A stretch of 64,000 nucleotides of DNA from a virus. The DNA lies in IMG/VR virus record IMGVR_UViG_3300020205_001800, positions 36,627 to 100,626 of that record. One strand, written 5' to 3'. Below are positions 49,731-58,462 of the stretch, piece after piece. The notes below the pieces were generated by a model. That model did no database searches, was not told the origin of the DNA, and saw only the letters and a list, made by a program, of their open reading frames with translations. Made by a program: the position numbers and the translations under genes. The stretch's first letter is position 1. Each line of letters starts with the position of its first letter.

Positions 49731-50792
49731 ATGTCAAGTTACAACCTACCCGCGGCCGTTGGGTCTGCTAATGCTACTGGAGCAGAATCCGTAGCTATTG
49801 CAGCACAACCAGGCGGAACTAACAACAACGGTAATGCTACCGATTCAGCAGGAAACCTCCGTGTAGATTTTGTTTGGGGATCTCGCCCAGCTCTACCAAA
49901 TGACGAGCGTGCTGACGGAACACCTACTATTACTACAGCTTACGGCGCAGCGCAGAACGCACAGTGGACTACATCTAGCACAATTGCTAGCGCACGCCTA
50001 AACCCAGCACTTGGAAACCATTCAGATATCGAAGCTGAGTGGGCTGACTTCCCTTCATTTACAGAAGCAGCAGGTAACTACATGGTTACAGACGCTTCAG
50101 GTAACGGAACAACTGTTACTTACACATCGCAGAACAAGCTTGCTGCAGGAGATGTTGTAAACATCACTGGCCTTACAGCTTCAGCTTACAACCTATCTTC
50201 AGCAACAGTTGCTACAGCTGATAAGCTAAAGTTCACTGTTACTAACGCAGCTAACGCTGGTCTTATCACAGGACAGTGGTACGGCAAGGTAGAAAAGACA
50301 ACAGCTCGTTCAGCAGCTGACGGTGCAGGCGTACCTTACATCGTAGTACCTTCAGTAGTTGGTAACACTACAGCAGTAGCCCTTGACACACTTAAGGATG
50401 CTGGTTACGAAGCAGCTAACATCACTACAGCTTCAGCAGCTACAAACGCAGCTATCTCAGTAACTGCAGCAGCTCGTACAGCTGGTTCAACAACTGCAAC
50501 TCTTACAGCAACCGGAGCAGGCGCAGCCTTCCCAGTTGGCACAAAGATTACAGTTGCATCACTAACTGGTGATGGAGCAGCTCTTAACGGAACTTACACA
50601 GTTACAGCTAATGCAACTAACACAGTTTCATTCGTATCTTCTGCTTCAACCGTACTTGCCCTTACAGGCTTGTCTGCTGGAACAGTCGTGGGCGTTGCTG
50701 GAACAATCAAGTCTCAGACAGTTGCAGCTGGAACAGCTTCAGTTGCCTCAACAGCTACAATCTCAGTTACACCATTCGCAACAGCTTCATAA
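49731..50792 (+). CDS. Virion surface or tail protein with PASTA-like unit
   Basis: 353 residues, Ala/Thr/Ser-rich, with beta-sandwich-type repeats of about 60 residues (VVNITGLTASAY and ITVASLTGDGAALNGTYTVT). A PASTA-like segment lies in the middle (VPSVVGNTTAVALDTLKDAG). GAGGAAAA precedes the ATG, and its own terminator follows. The composition and single-gene unit fit an abundant virion protein (tail tube, decoration or fibre). Confidence 0.6.
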   Translation: MSSYNLPAAVGSANATGAESVAIAAQPGGTNNNGNATDSAGNLRVDFVWGSRPALPNDERADGTPTITTAYGAAQNAQWTTSSTIASARLNPALGNHSDIEAEWADFPSFTEAAGNYMVTDASGNGTTVTYTSQNKLAAGDVVNITGLTASAYNLSSATVATADKLKFTVTNAANAGLITGQWYGKVEKTTARSAADGAGVPYIVVPSVVGNTTAVALDTLKDAGYEAANITTASAATNAAISVTAAARTAGSTTATLTATGAGAAFPVGTKITVASLTGDGAALNGTYTVTANATNTVSFVSSASTVLALTGLSAGTVVGVAGTIKSQTVAAGTASVASTATISVTPFATAS

Positions 50793-50793
50793 T

Positions 50794-50805
50794 CAACACA
50801 AACAA
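50794..50805 (+). repeat. 13-bp repeat copy 13
   Basis: CAACACAAACAA on the plus strand, directly after the stop of the 49731 gene and before its terminator, the same setting as copy 1. Confidence 0.75.
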
Positions 50806-50818
50806 CTTAATAGCGCAG

Positions 50819-50843
50819 AGGCCGGGAGAAATCCCGGCCTTTG
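50819..50843 (+). terminator. Rho-independent terminator
   Basis: AGGCCGGGA, loop GAAA, TCCCGGCCT followed by TTGG. It lies 15 bases after a copy of the 13-bp repeat. Confidence 0.85.
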
Positions 50844-50880
50844 GCATTTATGTGCCACATAATGATGAGATGATTACCTT

Positions 50881-51165
50881 ATGGCCAAAGAACATCAAGA
50901 CTTTGAATTTACAAATGTCGATGGCTACCGCACTGCCGATAGGCGAAATCGCCACCCAGTTAGCGGCCTTCCCTGGTATTCCTATTTTTATGGCATAGGC
51001 TTCGGCGCACCGGGCGCGTATCCTTACACTGGATATGGCTGGGACAAGAGCCCAAACGAAACATCCCAAAACAACTACGGCGAAGGAGACTACAGTGGTA
51101 TCGGAAACGCTTCAGATGGATCAGGAGTTGGTACTGGTACGGCCGATGGAGCGGGTCCAGTGTGA
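50881..51165 (+). CDS. Gly/Tyr-rich small protein
   Basis: 94 residues. The first part has SGLPWYSYFYGIGFG, and the rest is Gly-, Tyr- and Asn-rich and disordered. No family was recognised; virion role inferred from position. Confidence 0.5.
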   Translation: MAKEHQDFEFTNVDGYRTADRRNRHPVSGLPWYSYFYGIGFGAPGAYPYTGYGWDKSPNETSQNNYGEGDYSGIGNASDGSGVGTGTADGAGPV

Positions 51166-51307
51166 CCAATGCCCTGCACGAGCTTATGCCCTAGTGACTT
51201 TATCCACGGGAGATTTGGCTTTTTGCCACCATCATTACAATAAAAGTGCTCAAGCCCTTACAGAACGAGGCGCGGTTGCTAAACTTTTGGACATATCGCA
51301 AGATTAA
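51146..51307 (+). CDS. DUF7455-like zinc protein
   Basis: 53 residues: VQCDQCPARAYALV, then LAFCHHHYNKSA. The CxxC plus C-x-H-H layout and the ARAY...L strand match a small actinobacterial zinc family. The ATG at 51146 lies inside the previous gene's end. The function of the family is unknown. Confidence 0.6.
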   Translation: MERVQCDQCPARAYALVTLSTGDLAFCHHHYNKSAQALTERGAVAKLLDISQD

Positions 51308-51323
51308 AGGAACGGACATATAA

Positions 51324-52031
51324 ATGCCAGGACAACAAGGCGGATGGAATCTTCCACAAGCCAACTCTAATTTTAGTGGTGCTAGAGCCGCAAATCCTCT
51401 TCTTGCATTATTCGCAGGCCGTAGAGCTAACATAGACAAGCTTAATGAGCTTGAGATGGTTACCAAAGCTGGAGTGTGGGGCGCGGATCAAAAAGCCGGC
51501 AACGAAGTAAAGCATGCAAAGAAACACACAGACTTTATGGCTAACTATCAAGTTGGCGACACAATTGATGACGACGGAAACATTACAGGAAAAGCTACTG
51601 ACCCTAAAACAGGTCAGCCTATTGCAAACACAAATCATGGTTTGCCTATTTCTAAAGTTTTATCTGGTGTTCGTGTAGGACAGACCAGCACAACATTTCA
51701 GAAACTTGGAAACGAAGGTAGAGATAGTAAAGCAAATAAAAAGCGTCAAAGAGATCCGGGTGGAAAAAATCGCGGAGGCGGAAAAGGACGCGGTGGATCT
51801 ATTGCTGCAACTGTTGCTGCTGTAAAAGCTGGACACGTTGACTTTGAGCAAGCTACTGGTGGCGAGTTTGGTGATGAACACGGTATTAGTCCAAAGCTAA
51901 CCGCAGACTTTGGTGCACACGTAGCTGGAGGCGGAAATCAAGAATCATACTTAAATCAATTTGGAGATAGCGGTCGCCGTCGTCGTACAAAAAACACACC
52001 GCCACCAGGCAATAACGGAGGAAATTCATAA
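51324..52031 (+). CDS. Unknown basic protein
   Basis: 235 residues. A Gly/Arg/Lys-rich middle (GGKNRGGGKGRGG) suggests nucleic-acid binding. The C-terminus ends in Pro/Gly/Asn. Its stop overlaps the start of the 977-residue gene (TAATG). Confidence 0.55.
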   Translation: MPGQQGGWNLPQANSNFSGARAANPLLALFAGRRANIDKLNELEMVTKAGVWGADQKAGNEVKHAKKHTDFMANYQVGDTIDDDGNITGKATDPKTGQPIANTNHGLPISKVLSGVRVGQTSTTFQKLGNEGRDSKANKKRQRDPGGKNRGGGKGRGGSIAATVAAVKAGHVDFEQATGGEFGDEHGISPKLTADFGAHVAGGGNQESYLNQFGDSGRRRRTKNTPPPGNNGGNS

Positions 52032-54964
52032 TGGCTAGATTAAGTCAAGGTTACGTTGATGATTTTGGACAAGAAGACGTCGATCGTGCAGCTGCAACAG
52101 CGAAGATGGATAGAGAAACTAAGCCATCTCTTCGTCGTGTAGCGTTAGATCCTAACGCTCCAAAAAAAGCTCGTCGCCTCAAAGCTCAAGCTCGTCTAGC
52201 TAAAATAAAAGCTTTAAACCAACCTGTAGTAAAACGTGTAGACACTCCAGCTCCACAACCAGAGCCAACTTACGGTGGACGTCCAGCACCTGCTGGATCT
52301 CGAATTGATGAGTTCCACATCTCAGATCAAGACCTTGCAAAGTCAAAAGTAAAAATTCCTAAGAACCCTGCTGAACCAGGTAAAGATCAAGTTTTAGATG
52401 CTTACGCGTCAACAAAGAAAAGAAATTTAAAAGAGTACGGTCAAGAGACTGAACCGCTAACGGTTGTTAAACAAAGATTAGATTCAGCTAATCAACCAAA
52501 GTTAAACGGCAAGCCTGTAATGGGTCCTAAGACTGAAGAAGAAGCTTCACGTAAGCCATTCTCATCTGAAGATTTAACGTATGCACTAGCTACAGCAGAA
52601 TCTGATGGAGACAAGGGCCAGATCGCTAGCGTTCGTGGGCAACTTACTGAAGCTACTGAAAGAGAATCAAATACAGCTGGAAGAATTGATGCTATTAAAA
52701 CTAGAGCCGAAGCTGGTCAAAAAAACAAAAAGGATGCACAAAACCCCGGCATGCCATCTTACGTATGGGATTCTAAAGCAGATAAGTTTGGTACACGTGG
52801 ATCACGTGGGAAGATTACTCACGTTAGTGATGAACAAGACGACCTCATTCGTGCAGAACTAACACGAAAAGCAGATCAACCAACTCTTGGTAAAGGTGAA
52901 GTCGGTCGTGATGGAAATAAATTTGAACCTTCTACAACAGACTGGCAAGGACAAAAACCTTCTCGCGCTGAAGTAGAGGAAGGTGCAGCAGGACGCGCTC
53001 AACGCGGACCTCGCACTAGTGCTGGAGAAGTTACTGGCAACCGTATTACTAACGAGGGCGGACCAAAAGCGGGTAAGCGCTTCCGTCAAGCTCAGTCGCA
53101 GCAAGATCAGTATGATCGGTTTACCAATACTGAAGAAGGCTATGTAGACAAAGACACGCCTGAAGTATTAGAAAAGCAAGCTCAACTTCTTGGTTCAGAT
53201 GTAAACGACCCAACCTACAAAGCCCCAGGCTCTGCTACAGAGCACCGTGCACGAGCTCGTATTGTTGTACATGGTGGGGTTAAAGAAGAAGTTGTAAAAG
53301 AAATCAAGGGGCAGGAGCTACTTGATCTTCATGACACAATAATGGATAAAAAGCGTTTTGAAGAAAGCCGAGTTGGATCGGGAAATGAAGATGTGTTTAG
53401 CCATGAAAGCGGACACATTAAACCTGGCGACCTTATGGAAACTGGAAATAAACTTAACGGCGTAAATGAAGAGCGACCAGTACCAATTGGTACTGTATTT
53501 AAGCGTAGTAAGGCTGAACTTGGTTCTGGTGCTGGAGAACTTGTAACTTCAAATGCCCCAGGATCAGATTACACTGCTGGAGAAATCCGCCCACTAAGTG
53601 GTTTTGAAGGCCACACACGCGAACGCAGAATGAACGCAGATGGTTCGTTCCGTCACGTATGGGTAGAAAACAAGCTTCCTGCAGATATCCAACACGCTTC
53701 AGATAGAATTGTTGAGAGCGTCAATAAGTTTGGTGGATTTAAACCTAAGAGAGCTGACAAGCTACGTCGTAAAACACGTGCTGAGGCTGATAAGCAAAAC
53801 GCAATAGCAGGCGAGACAGAAGAGTATGGTGTTGACAAGCGTACTCGTAACCGTGCTGCTGGCGGCGGTACCGGAGCAAATGTAGATCTTTCAGCTAAGA
53901 ACCAAGCAGAGATGCGTGCTCGTGGCAAATTTGCTTTTGGTGAAGTAGAAGATGCAGCAACTATTGAGCAAGCTCAACCTACTACAAGCGATTCAATACT
54001 ATCTAGAGCAACACATGCTAAGAAAGCTAAGCGTCTTACAAAGGTACTGGCATCTGCTAACGTGCACTTGGGAGAACCTCCTAAGGCATCAGAAGGATTA
54101 GTTCGTGACGAGAAGTTAGAAACAGCTCCTGGAGCAACTCCTCAGGTTGAGGATGGAGAGCGTTTCAGAGCAGCGGTAGCAGCGGCACCTACTTGGTCAC
54201 GTAAGTCACGACAATTTACTGGAGCAGTTGGACCTACTATTCCTGGTACAGGAAGATCTACTCGCGTATCCCTAAGAACTCTAGAGACTCCGGTAGAAGA
54301 AGGTGGTCTTGGAAAATCTACAACTTCTGGCGCAACCGCAGCACAAGAAATTCAAGATGGTCCCGTAGACCGTTCACGTGGAGATAACAATCCATTTACT
54401 GGCCGCGTTGGGACTGAAGGAACTAGTTTTGTTCCTGCCATGGACACAGTAGTAGTTCGAGGTGGAGAACGACCTGTTCTTAGCCAACAAATGCAACGCG
54501 CAGCGTTAGCATCTACACCCGTTGCCGCTACTCCAGCTGCACCACGCAAAATAGTGTCTACTAAACGTAAGTTGAGTTCTAAAGAGAAAGCTGCTGTTGA
54601 TGCTACAAAGGCAGATGACTCTAAGATGCTAGTAACTCGTGGTGGTGGTGGTGGCCGCGGTAAGGGGCCTATCAAGCTTTATAACCAAGGAGATCGCGTA
54701 GTTCACGCTGTACTGGGCGCTGGAAAGGTTTACGGACAAGATAGCGATGGCGGTCTTTCAATTCACTTTGATCAAGATCCAACAGTACGTATGGACAACA
54801 TTTCTCATAAAGAAGTGAAACAAGAAAACAGCGGACCTGTTGAAATACCAACTAGAGGACGTCGTGCAAGCCAACCTATTAAAGAAACAGCGGAACCTTC
54901 AGAAGGCCCGCTAGATCTTAAGGACGATGGCACAACCCCACTAGATAAACGTTTTGAGAGATAA
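52031..54964 (+). CDS. Giant charged protein with CarD-like C-terminal unit
   Basis: 977 residues, extremely rich in Lys, Arg, Glu, Asp and Gly with few hydrophobic clusters, so most of it is probably disordered. Near residue 890-930 a short beta unit GDRVVHAVLGAGKVYG followed by LSIHFD resembles the Tudor-like domains of CarD/UvrD-type proteins. It overlaps both neighbours by one or a few bases. It may be an internal virion or DNA-condensing protein. No enzyme motif was found. Confidence 0.6.
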   Translation: MARLSQGYVDDFGQEDVDRAAATAKMDRETKPSLRRVALDPNAPKKARRLKAQARLAKIKALNQPVVKRVDTPAPQPEPTYGGRPAPAGSRIDEFHISDQDLAKSKVKIPKNPAEPGKDQVLDAYASTKKRNLKEYGQETEPLTVVKQRLDSANQPKLNGKPVMGPKTEEEASRKPFSSEDLTYALATAESDGDKGQIASVRGQLTEATERESNTAGRIDAIKTRAEAGQKNKKDAQNPGMPSYVWDSKADKFGTRGSRGKITHVSDEQDDLIRAELTRKADQPTLGKGEVGRDGNKFEPSTTDWQGQKPSRAEVEEGAAGRAQRGPRTSAGEVTGNRITNEGGPKAGKRFRQAQSQQDQYDRFTNTEEGYVDKDTPEVLEKQAQLLGSDVNDPTYKAPGSATEHRARARIVVHGGVKEEVVKEIKGQELLDLHDTIMDKKRFEESRVGSGNEDVFSHESGHIKPGDLMETGNKLNGVNEERPVPIGTVFKRSKAELGSGAGELVTSNAPGSDYTAGEIRPLSGFEGHTRERRMNADGSFRHVWVENKLPADIQHASDRIVESVNKFGGFKPKRADKLRRKTRAEADKQNAIAGETEEYGVDKRTRNRAAGGGTGANVDLSAKNQAEMRARGKFAFGEVEDAATIEQAQPTTSDSILSRATHAKKAKRLTKVLASANVHLGEPPKASEGLVRDEKLETAPGATPQVEDGERFRAAVAAAPTWSRKSRQFTGAVGPTIPGTGRSTRVSLRTLETPVEEGGLGKSTTSGATAAQEIQDGPVDRSRGDNNPFTGRVGTEGTSFVPAMDTVVVRGGERPVLSQQMQRAALASTPVAATPAAPRKIVSTKRKLSSKEKAAVDATKADDSKMLVTRGGGGGRGKGPIKLYNQGDRVVHAVLGAGKVYGQDSDGGLSIHFDQDPTVRMDNISHKEVKQENSGPVEIPTRGRRASQPIKETAEPSEGPLDLKDDGTTPLDKRFER

Positions 54965-55146
54965 TGCCAAGGAATTTCGACTCTTTCCTAGTAGATAGAG
55001 GCGAAGAGAACCCTTACAAGTCATTGCGGCATAACGCTAGGGAATACCGAGAAACAATGACTCAGCAAGTGTACGAGAGCCACGAGCCTAGTGGGCTACC
55101 CCTTCCTAAGCCTGGAAGAGGCGCTAGCGGAGAGTCTAGTAACTAA
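54964..55146 (+). CDS. Unknown 60-residue protein
   Basis: A basic/acidic peptide with a Pro/Gly-rich tail (SGLPLPKPGRGASG). Overlaps the giant-protein stop and the next ATG, so translation is coupled. Confidence 0.5.
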   Translation: MPRNFDSFLVDRGEENPYKSLRHNAREYRETMTQQVYESHEPSGLPLPKPGRGASGESSN

Positions 55147-55415
55147 TGCGCTCTAGCCCTGGTCGTCCACGTAAACGTGCTCCTAGAAAGCCTTCACAGC
55201 AACCTACAAATGCTAATGTACGTCGCTTTGTAGAAGAAGGCAAAGGACCAGGCAACACAAACATTTTTGGGTATCATTGTCAAGATTGCGACAAGTACGA
55301 AACCATGATTGGCAACGCTCAACAAAAAAGAGCTATTGACAAGATGGCGCTTAGCCACAAATGCGGTAAGCCTGGGCTTCATGAAGTCCCTAAACGAAAG
55401 GACATTGATGGATAA
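55146..55415 (+). CDS. Basic zinc-finger-like protein
   Basis: 89 residues. A basic start (RPRKRAPRKP) precedes YHCQDCDKYE and a later SHKCGKPGLH, a C-x2-C plus H/C pattern for zinc. It contains a CAACACAAACA copy in frame (GNTNIF). Function unknown. Confidence 0.55.
   Translation: MRSSPGRPRKRAPRKPSQQPTNANVRRFVEEGKGPGNTNIFGYHCQDCDKYETMIGNAQQKRAIDKMALSHKCGKPGLHEVPKRKDIDG
55253..55263 (+). repeat. 13-bp repeat copy 14 (short)
   Basis: CAACACAAACA on the plus strand inside the 55146 gene. This 11-base match is the weakest copy and could be chance. Confidence 0.45.
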
Positions 55416-55590
55416 CAACTTTGAGTTCTCTATAGGTGCTATTCACCAAACCCCTACGCCCGGCATGTCTAAGGAAAGCCGCATAGTACATTCAAAAAAA
55501 ATTTCTCATTCTGGTGGAGAAGAATACAAGTTTGGGTATGTTAACGACATAATCCCCTGTCCTAAGTGTAAGGATGCAACCCATGGCTAA
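55408..55590 (+). CDS. Unknown 60-residue protein with Cys pair
   Basis: Ends in PCPKCKDATH, a half zinc site. It overlaps the previous gene by eight bases and the next by eight. Confidence 0.5.
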   Translation: MDNNFEFSIGAIHQTPTPGMSKESRIVHSKKISHSGGEEYKFGYVNDIIPCPKCKDATHG

Positions 55591-55846
55591 AACAGCAGCT
55601 TGGCAACGTAAAGAAGGACAAAACCCTAATGGCGGACTTAACGCTAAAGGACGTGCTTCTGCTAAAAAAGAAGGTCACAACCTAAAGCCTCCTGTAAAGA
55701 AGGAAGAAGCTGCTAGGTCTGAGAAGTCTGCGGCACGTCGTAAGTCTTACTGTGCTCGCTCAGCAGGTCAAGCAAAGAAGTTCCCTAAGGCAGCAAAGGA
55801 TCCAGACAGCCGCCTAAACAAAGCCCGTAGAGCTTGGGACTGCTAA
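55583..55846 (+). CDS. DUF6321-like basic protein
   Basis: 87 residues. The pattern AWQRKEGQNPNGGLNAKGR then SARRKSYCARSAGQ and a final RRAWDC matches a widespread phage family recalled as DUF6321; the family's role is unknown. An in-frame ATG three codons upstream (55574) is an alternative start. Confidence 0.65.
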   Translation: MAKTAAWQRKEGQNPNGGLNAKGRASAKKEGHNLKPPVKKEEAARSEKSAARRKSYCARSAGQAKKFPKAAKDPDSRLNKARRAWDC

Positions 55847-56247
55847 TGCCATTTGAATATCGAGTTAAGAAGCTACTTACCGTAGTTGATGGTGACACTA
55901 TTGATGTTGAAATTGATTTAGGTTTTAGCCTATCTTACACTTCTCGAGTTCGCCTTGCAGGAATAGACACCCCGGAATCTCGTACAAAAGACCTTGAAGA
56001 AAAAAAACTAGGCCTTGAAGTTAAAGAGTATTTAAAACACCGTATTGAAAACGCAAAAAACCTCATTATTCAAACAGAAAAACCAGACAGCTCTGAAAAG
56101 TATGGGCGTATCCTTGGGACTTTGTTCTCCGAAGGGGTAAACCTAAACCAGGAACTTGTTGATAAAGGGTATGCTTGGGGCTACGATGGTGGAACTAAAG
56201 CAAAAGACTTTGAAACTTTAAAGACTAAAAGAGGGCTGGTTATTTAA
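55846..56247 (+). CDS. Staphylococcal-nuclease-like thermonuclease
   Basis: 133 residues. The SNase fold motifs are VVDGDTIDVEID, RVRLAGIDTPES with catalytic Arg and Glu, and SSEKYGRILGTLF with the second Arg. No signal peptide is seen, so it acts in the cell or virion. It may cut host DNA or trim DNA during packaging. The start shares bases with the previous stop. Confidence 0.85.
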   Translation: MPFEYRVKKLLTVVDGDTIDVEIDLGFSLSYTSRVRLAGIDTPESRTKDLEEKKLGLEVKEYLKHRIENAKNLIIQTEKPDSSEKYGRILGTLFSEGVNLNQELVDKGYAWGYDGGTKAKDFETLKTKRGLVI

Positions 56248-56453
56248 TGGCTAAGATAAAAGCCGGTGGAGCAGACCACGTCGTAAAGAAAAATAAAAAG
56301 GGCGAAATCATCGTTGATCACGCTGCCAGTGCTAAAGCTGGTAAGTACGATAAAATTAATCTAACTAAAAAAGCTGGAGCTAAAACTGTTAAAGATGGCG
56401 AAAAAGCCACTAAAGAATGGCACAAAAAGAATCCGCATAAGAAGGGCAAATAA
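56247..56453 (+). CDS. Lys-rich basic peptide
   Basis: 68 residues, about one third Lys, ending KKNPHKKGK. It is flanked by TAATG overlaps on both sides. Probably binds DNA. Confidence 0.5.
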   Translation: MAKIKAGGADHVVKKNKKGEIIVDHAASAKAGKYDKINLTKKAGAKTVKDGEKATKEWHKKNPHKKGK

Positions 56454-56737
56454 TGTCTGAGACAAAGAAGTTCGGCCCTTACAAGGGCTCTGACGCTAAT
56501 GGTGGTCGCCCTATCTACGTCTACAAGAAAAAGGTAGGCGGTAAGTGGGTTACTACATCTAAGAACAAAGCCCGTGCTGATTATGAATCAAAAAACGGAA
56601 AGCTACCTCGAGATACTGACGTTGACCACAAAGATAACAATAAGAAGAATGACTCAAAGGGTAACCTACGAGCACTCTCTCACAGCAAGAACGTAGGTAA
56701 AGAAAACAAGCGCAGAGCTGGAAAGAAGGCTAAGTAA
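56453..56737 (+). CDS. Small HNH endonuclease-like protein
   Basis: 94 residues. The HNH core appears as DTDVDHKDNNKKNDSKGNLR followed by ALSHSKNVGKENK, with the His, Asn and Asn/Asp residues in order. A basic N-terminal strand pair precedes it. It may nick DNA in packaging or act against competitors. Confidence 0.6.
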   Translation: MSETKKFGPYKGSDANGGRPIYVYKKKVGGKWVTTSKNKARADYESKNGKLPRDTDVDHKDNNKKNDSKGNLRALSHSKNVGKENKRRAGKKAK

Positions 56738-56928
56738 TGGCTATTGAATTTTTTGATCGACGTGGCAATGAAACTGATCCTAATGGCAACGAGATTATTC
56801 GCGGCTTGTCTAGTTCCCCCGGAAACAGGGCCAGTGGATACTCAGTTGTGTATAAGAAGAAACCTCAAGCTGCGGCAGCTGGGTCTCCTCCCCCACCACC
56901 ACCAAAGAACCCGAATAAAAAAAAGTAA
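56737..56928 (+). CDS. Unknown small protein
   Basis: 63 residues with a Pro-run (PPPPPPKNPNKKK) at the end and no fold. It is the last gene before a terminator. Confidence 0.5.
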   Translation: MAIEFFDRRGNETDPNGNEIIRGLSSSPGNRASGYSVVYKKKPQAAAAGSPPPPPPKNPNKKK

Positions 56929-56930
56929 TA

Positions 56931-56955
56931 AAAAAGGCCCCTCTCGGGGCCTTTT
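56931..56955. terminator. Bidirectional terminator
   Basis: AAAAAGGCCCC, loop TCTC, GGGGCCTTTTC. It serves the plus-strand run and the convergent transglycosylase gene on the minus strand. Confidence 0.88.
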
Positions 56956-56959
56956 CTAT

Positions 56960-57496
56960 TTACTTTGGAAAGTCATCCAACCATTTTGTGATACTCGGCT
57001 CTTCTGGAGAACCATCGTAAGCGTCAGGACCTAGTCCCCAAGAACCCCAATTCGTTCCACCAGCCGTCATATAGAAGGCCGCTTTGGCATTGGTTACTGG
57101 ATCAAATAGATCGCTGTTTTTTTCGATGTTAAATTTTTCCCGACGAACGTCCCCCAAAGTACCAATCATGTTAATTTGGAATAGTCCGTAGGAATTGTCC
57201 CCAGTTGCGGGAGTATTGTTCCGGGATGTTGGGTGTCCCCTTGATTCCCTCATAACTACCGCCCAGGCTGTTTTCAAGGCTTTACCTTCAAAACCTACCA
57301 AACGAAGCATATCTACCAACTCTGTTGGAGAAAGCTCTGTGGCGCCTACGTAGACGTCCAGCCCAACCTTTACAGGCTGGACTACTTCGGTAGTTGCTGT
57401 TGCCCCTTCATTTTGGGCGAAAGCTGCGCTAGCCATAAAAGGCAAGTATGCCGCTAATACTATAATTGCTGATTTCTGATATACATTAAATTGCAC
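56960..57496 (-). CDS. Secreted lytic transglycosylase-like protein
   Basis: 178 residues. The N-terminus is a signal peptide (KSAIIVLAAYLPFMASAAFA before QNEG). The domain has AVVMRESRG with the catalytic Glu, and NSYGLFQINM and later aromatic repeats of the SLT/goose-lysozyme fold. It should cleave peptidoglycan glycans outside the membrane. It is a lone minus-strand gene among structural genes, so it may be a virion-linked or secreted wall-degrading enzyme. Confidence 0.78.
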   Translation of the reverse strand: MQFNVYQKSAIIVLAAYLPFMASAAFAQNEGATATTEVVQPVKVGLDVYVGATELSPTELVDMLRLVGFEGKALKTAWAVVMRESRGHPTSRNNTPATGDNSYGLFQINMIGTLGDVRREKFNIEKNSDLFDPVTNAKAAFYMTAGGTNWGSWGLGPDAYDGSPEEPSITKWLDDFPK

Positions 57497-57701
57497 GTCA
57501 TCCCCTGTGTCTAGAAGGCCATCCCTAACTCCTGGTAGTCTTTCACCCTACCCGAGCAGCGCGGTCTATGTCTACCGCACTGGTCTGCAACCTTTTTTGC
57601 TTCGAGGTTTGCTATCCAATTTCTTGAATAGACCACTACCCTAACAGTAAATACAGGGGTAGGACAACCCACAACCCCTTTTTATTTGAGAGGAACATCA
57701 C
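57497..57701. promoter_or_regulatory. Divergent promoter region of late genes
   Basis: On the plus strand a sigma-70-like pair TTGAAT (57624-57629) and GTAAAT (57647-57652) with a 17-base spacer stands 50 bases before the 57702 gene. An imperfect repeat CTACCC/GGGGTAG surrounds the -10. It probably drives terminase, portal and capsid genes. Confidence 0.4.
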
Positions 57702-57905
57702 ATGGGCTATTCAGCACCTTGGAACGCTCCAAAACGTCGTGTAATCGATACAGACGTAGTTGGACTGACAACACCACCTGTAACACACGCTGTAATGGAA
57801 AAAGCGGAGCCTGTAGCTCCTAAGAAGGAAGTTAAGGCCGCAGCAACGCCTAAGCCTGTAGAACCGGTTGTAGAGCCTGTAGAAGAGCCTGAAGTAGAAG
57901 AATGA
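57702..57905 (+). CDS. Unknown Pro/Glu-tailed protein
   Basis: 67 residues with a Lys/Ala/Pro/Glu-rich tail (VEPVEEPEVEE). GAGAGGAA precedes the ATG. It is the first gene after the predicted late promoter. Confidence 0.5.
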   Translation: MGYSAPWNAPKRRVIDTDVVGLTTPPVTHAVMEKAEPVAPKKEVKAAATPKPVEPVVEPVEEPEVEE

Positions 57906-58165
57906 GAATAGAGCGCATCGCTACGAGGCAAGGGCACCCCGTACCAGCGACAGCGCACTCGCCTAAGGGACCATTTCCCCCAGAGCTATTTGCCTCTGGA
58001 CCAATTGTATCTGACTACGTACCGCAAGGCGATAATGGTGGAGAATCCATGCCACTTGGCGCCACAGCGCAGAATAACTTTCAACCATTAAATTGGTTTA
58101 CGTGTAAGGTATGCGATGAAACAATTGCAGAACACGAGATCCCATCACATCTTTGCGAGGAATAA
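57902..58165 (+). CDS. Protein with C-terminal zinc finger
   Basis: 87 residues. The C-terminus TCKVCDETIAEHEIPSHLC has a C2HC-type zinc pattern. The ATG overlaps the previous stop (ATGA). Confidence 0.55.
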   Translation: MRIERIATRQGHPVPATAHSPKGPFPPELFASGPIVSDYVPQGDNGGESMPLGATAQNNFQPLNWFTCKVCDETIAEHEIPSHLCEE

Positions 58166-58168
58166 TTA

Positions 58169-58462
58169 ATGGCGGAACCAAAAGACTTTGGTCCCATCTA
58201 TTGGCACACTATCGTTTATCCAGTAAAACCTAAAGAGTTTTGGGAACGATCAGAAACTCAAGAAATTGAGGGCCAATATAGGGGTGGAGTAGGCATTGCC
58301 CTACGTTTACCACTTACTAGGCTTGGACTAGTATTGGGCCGTTGGAAAACACGATATGAAGAAAGCCAAGCCCTAACTCACGCAATTGGTGGAAGAGCAA
58401 TGGCTCAAACAGAGGTAGACTGGGACACAGTTAGATTCGGCGTATTAGACGAGGACTCATGA
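58169..58462 (+). CDS. Unknown protein upstream of terminase
   Basis: 97 residues with aromatic strands (IYWHTIVYPVKPKEFW) and a C-terminal acidic end. Function unknown. Confidence 0.55.
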   Translation: MAEPKDFGPIYWHTIVYPVKPKEFWERSETQEIEGQYRGGVGIALRLPLTRLGLVLGRWKTRYEESQALTHAIGGRAMAQTEVDWDTVRFGVLDEDS

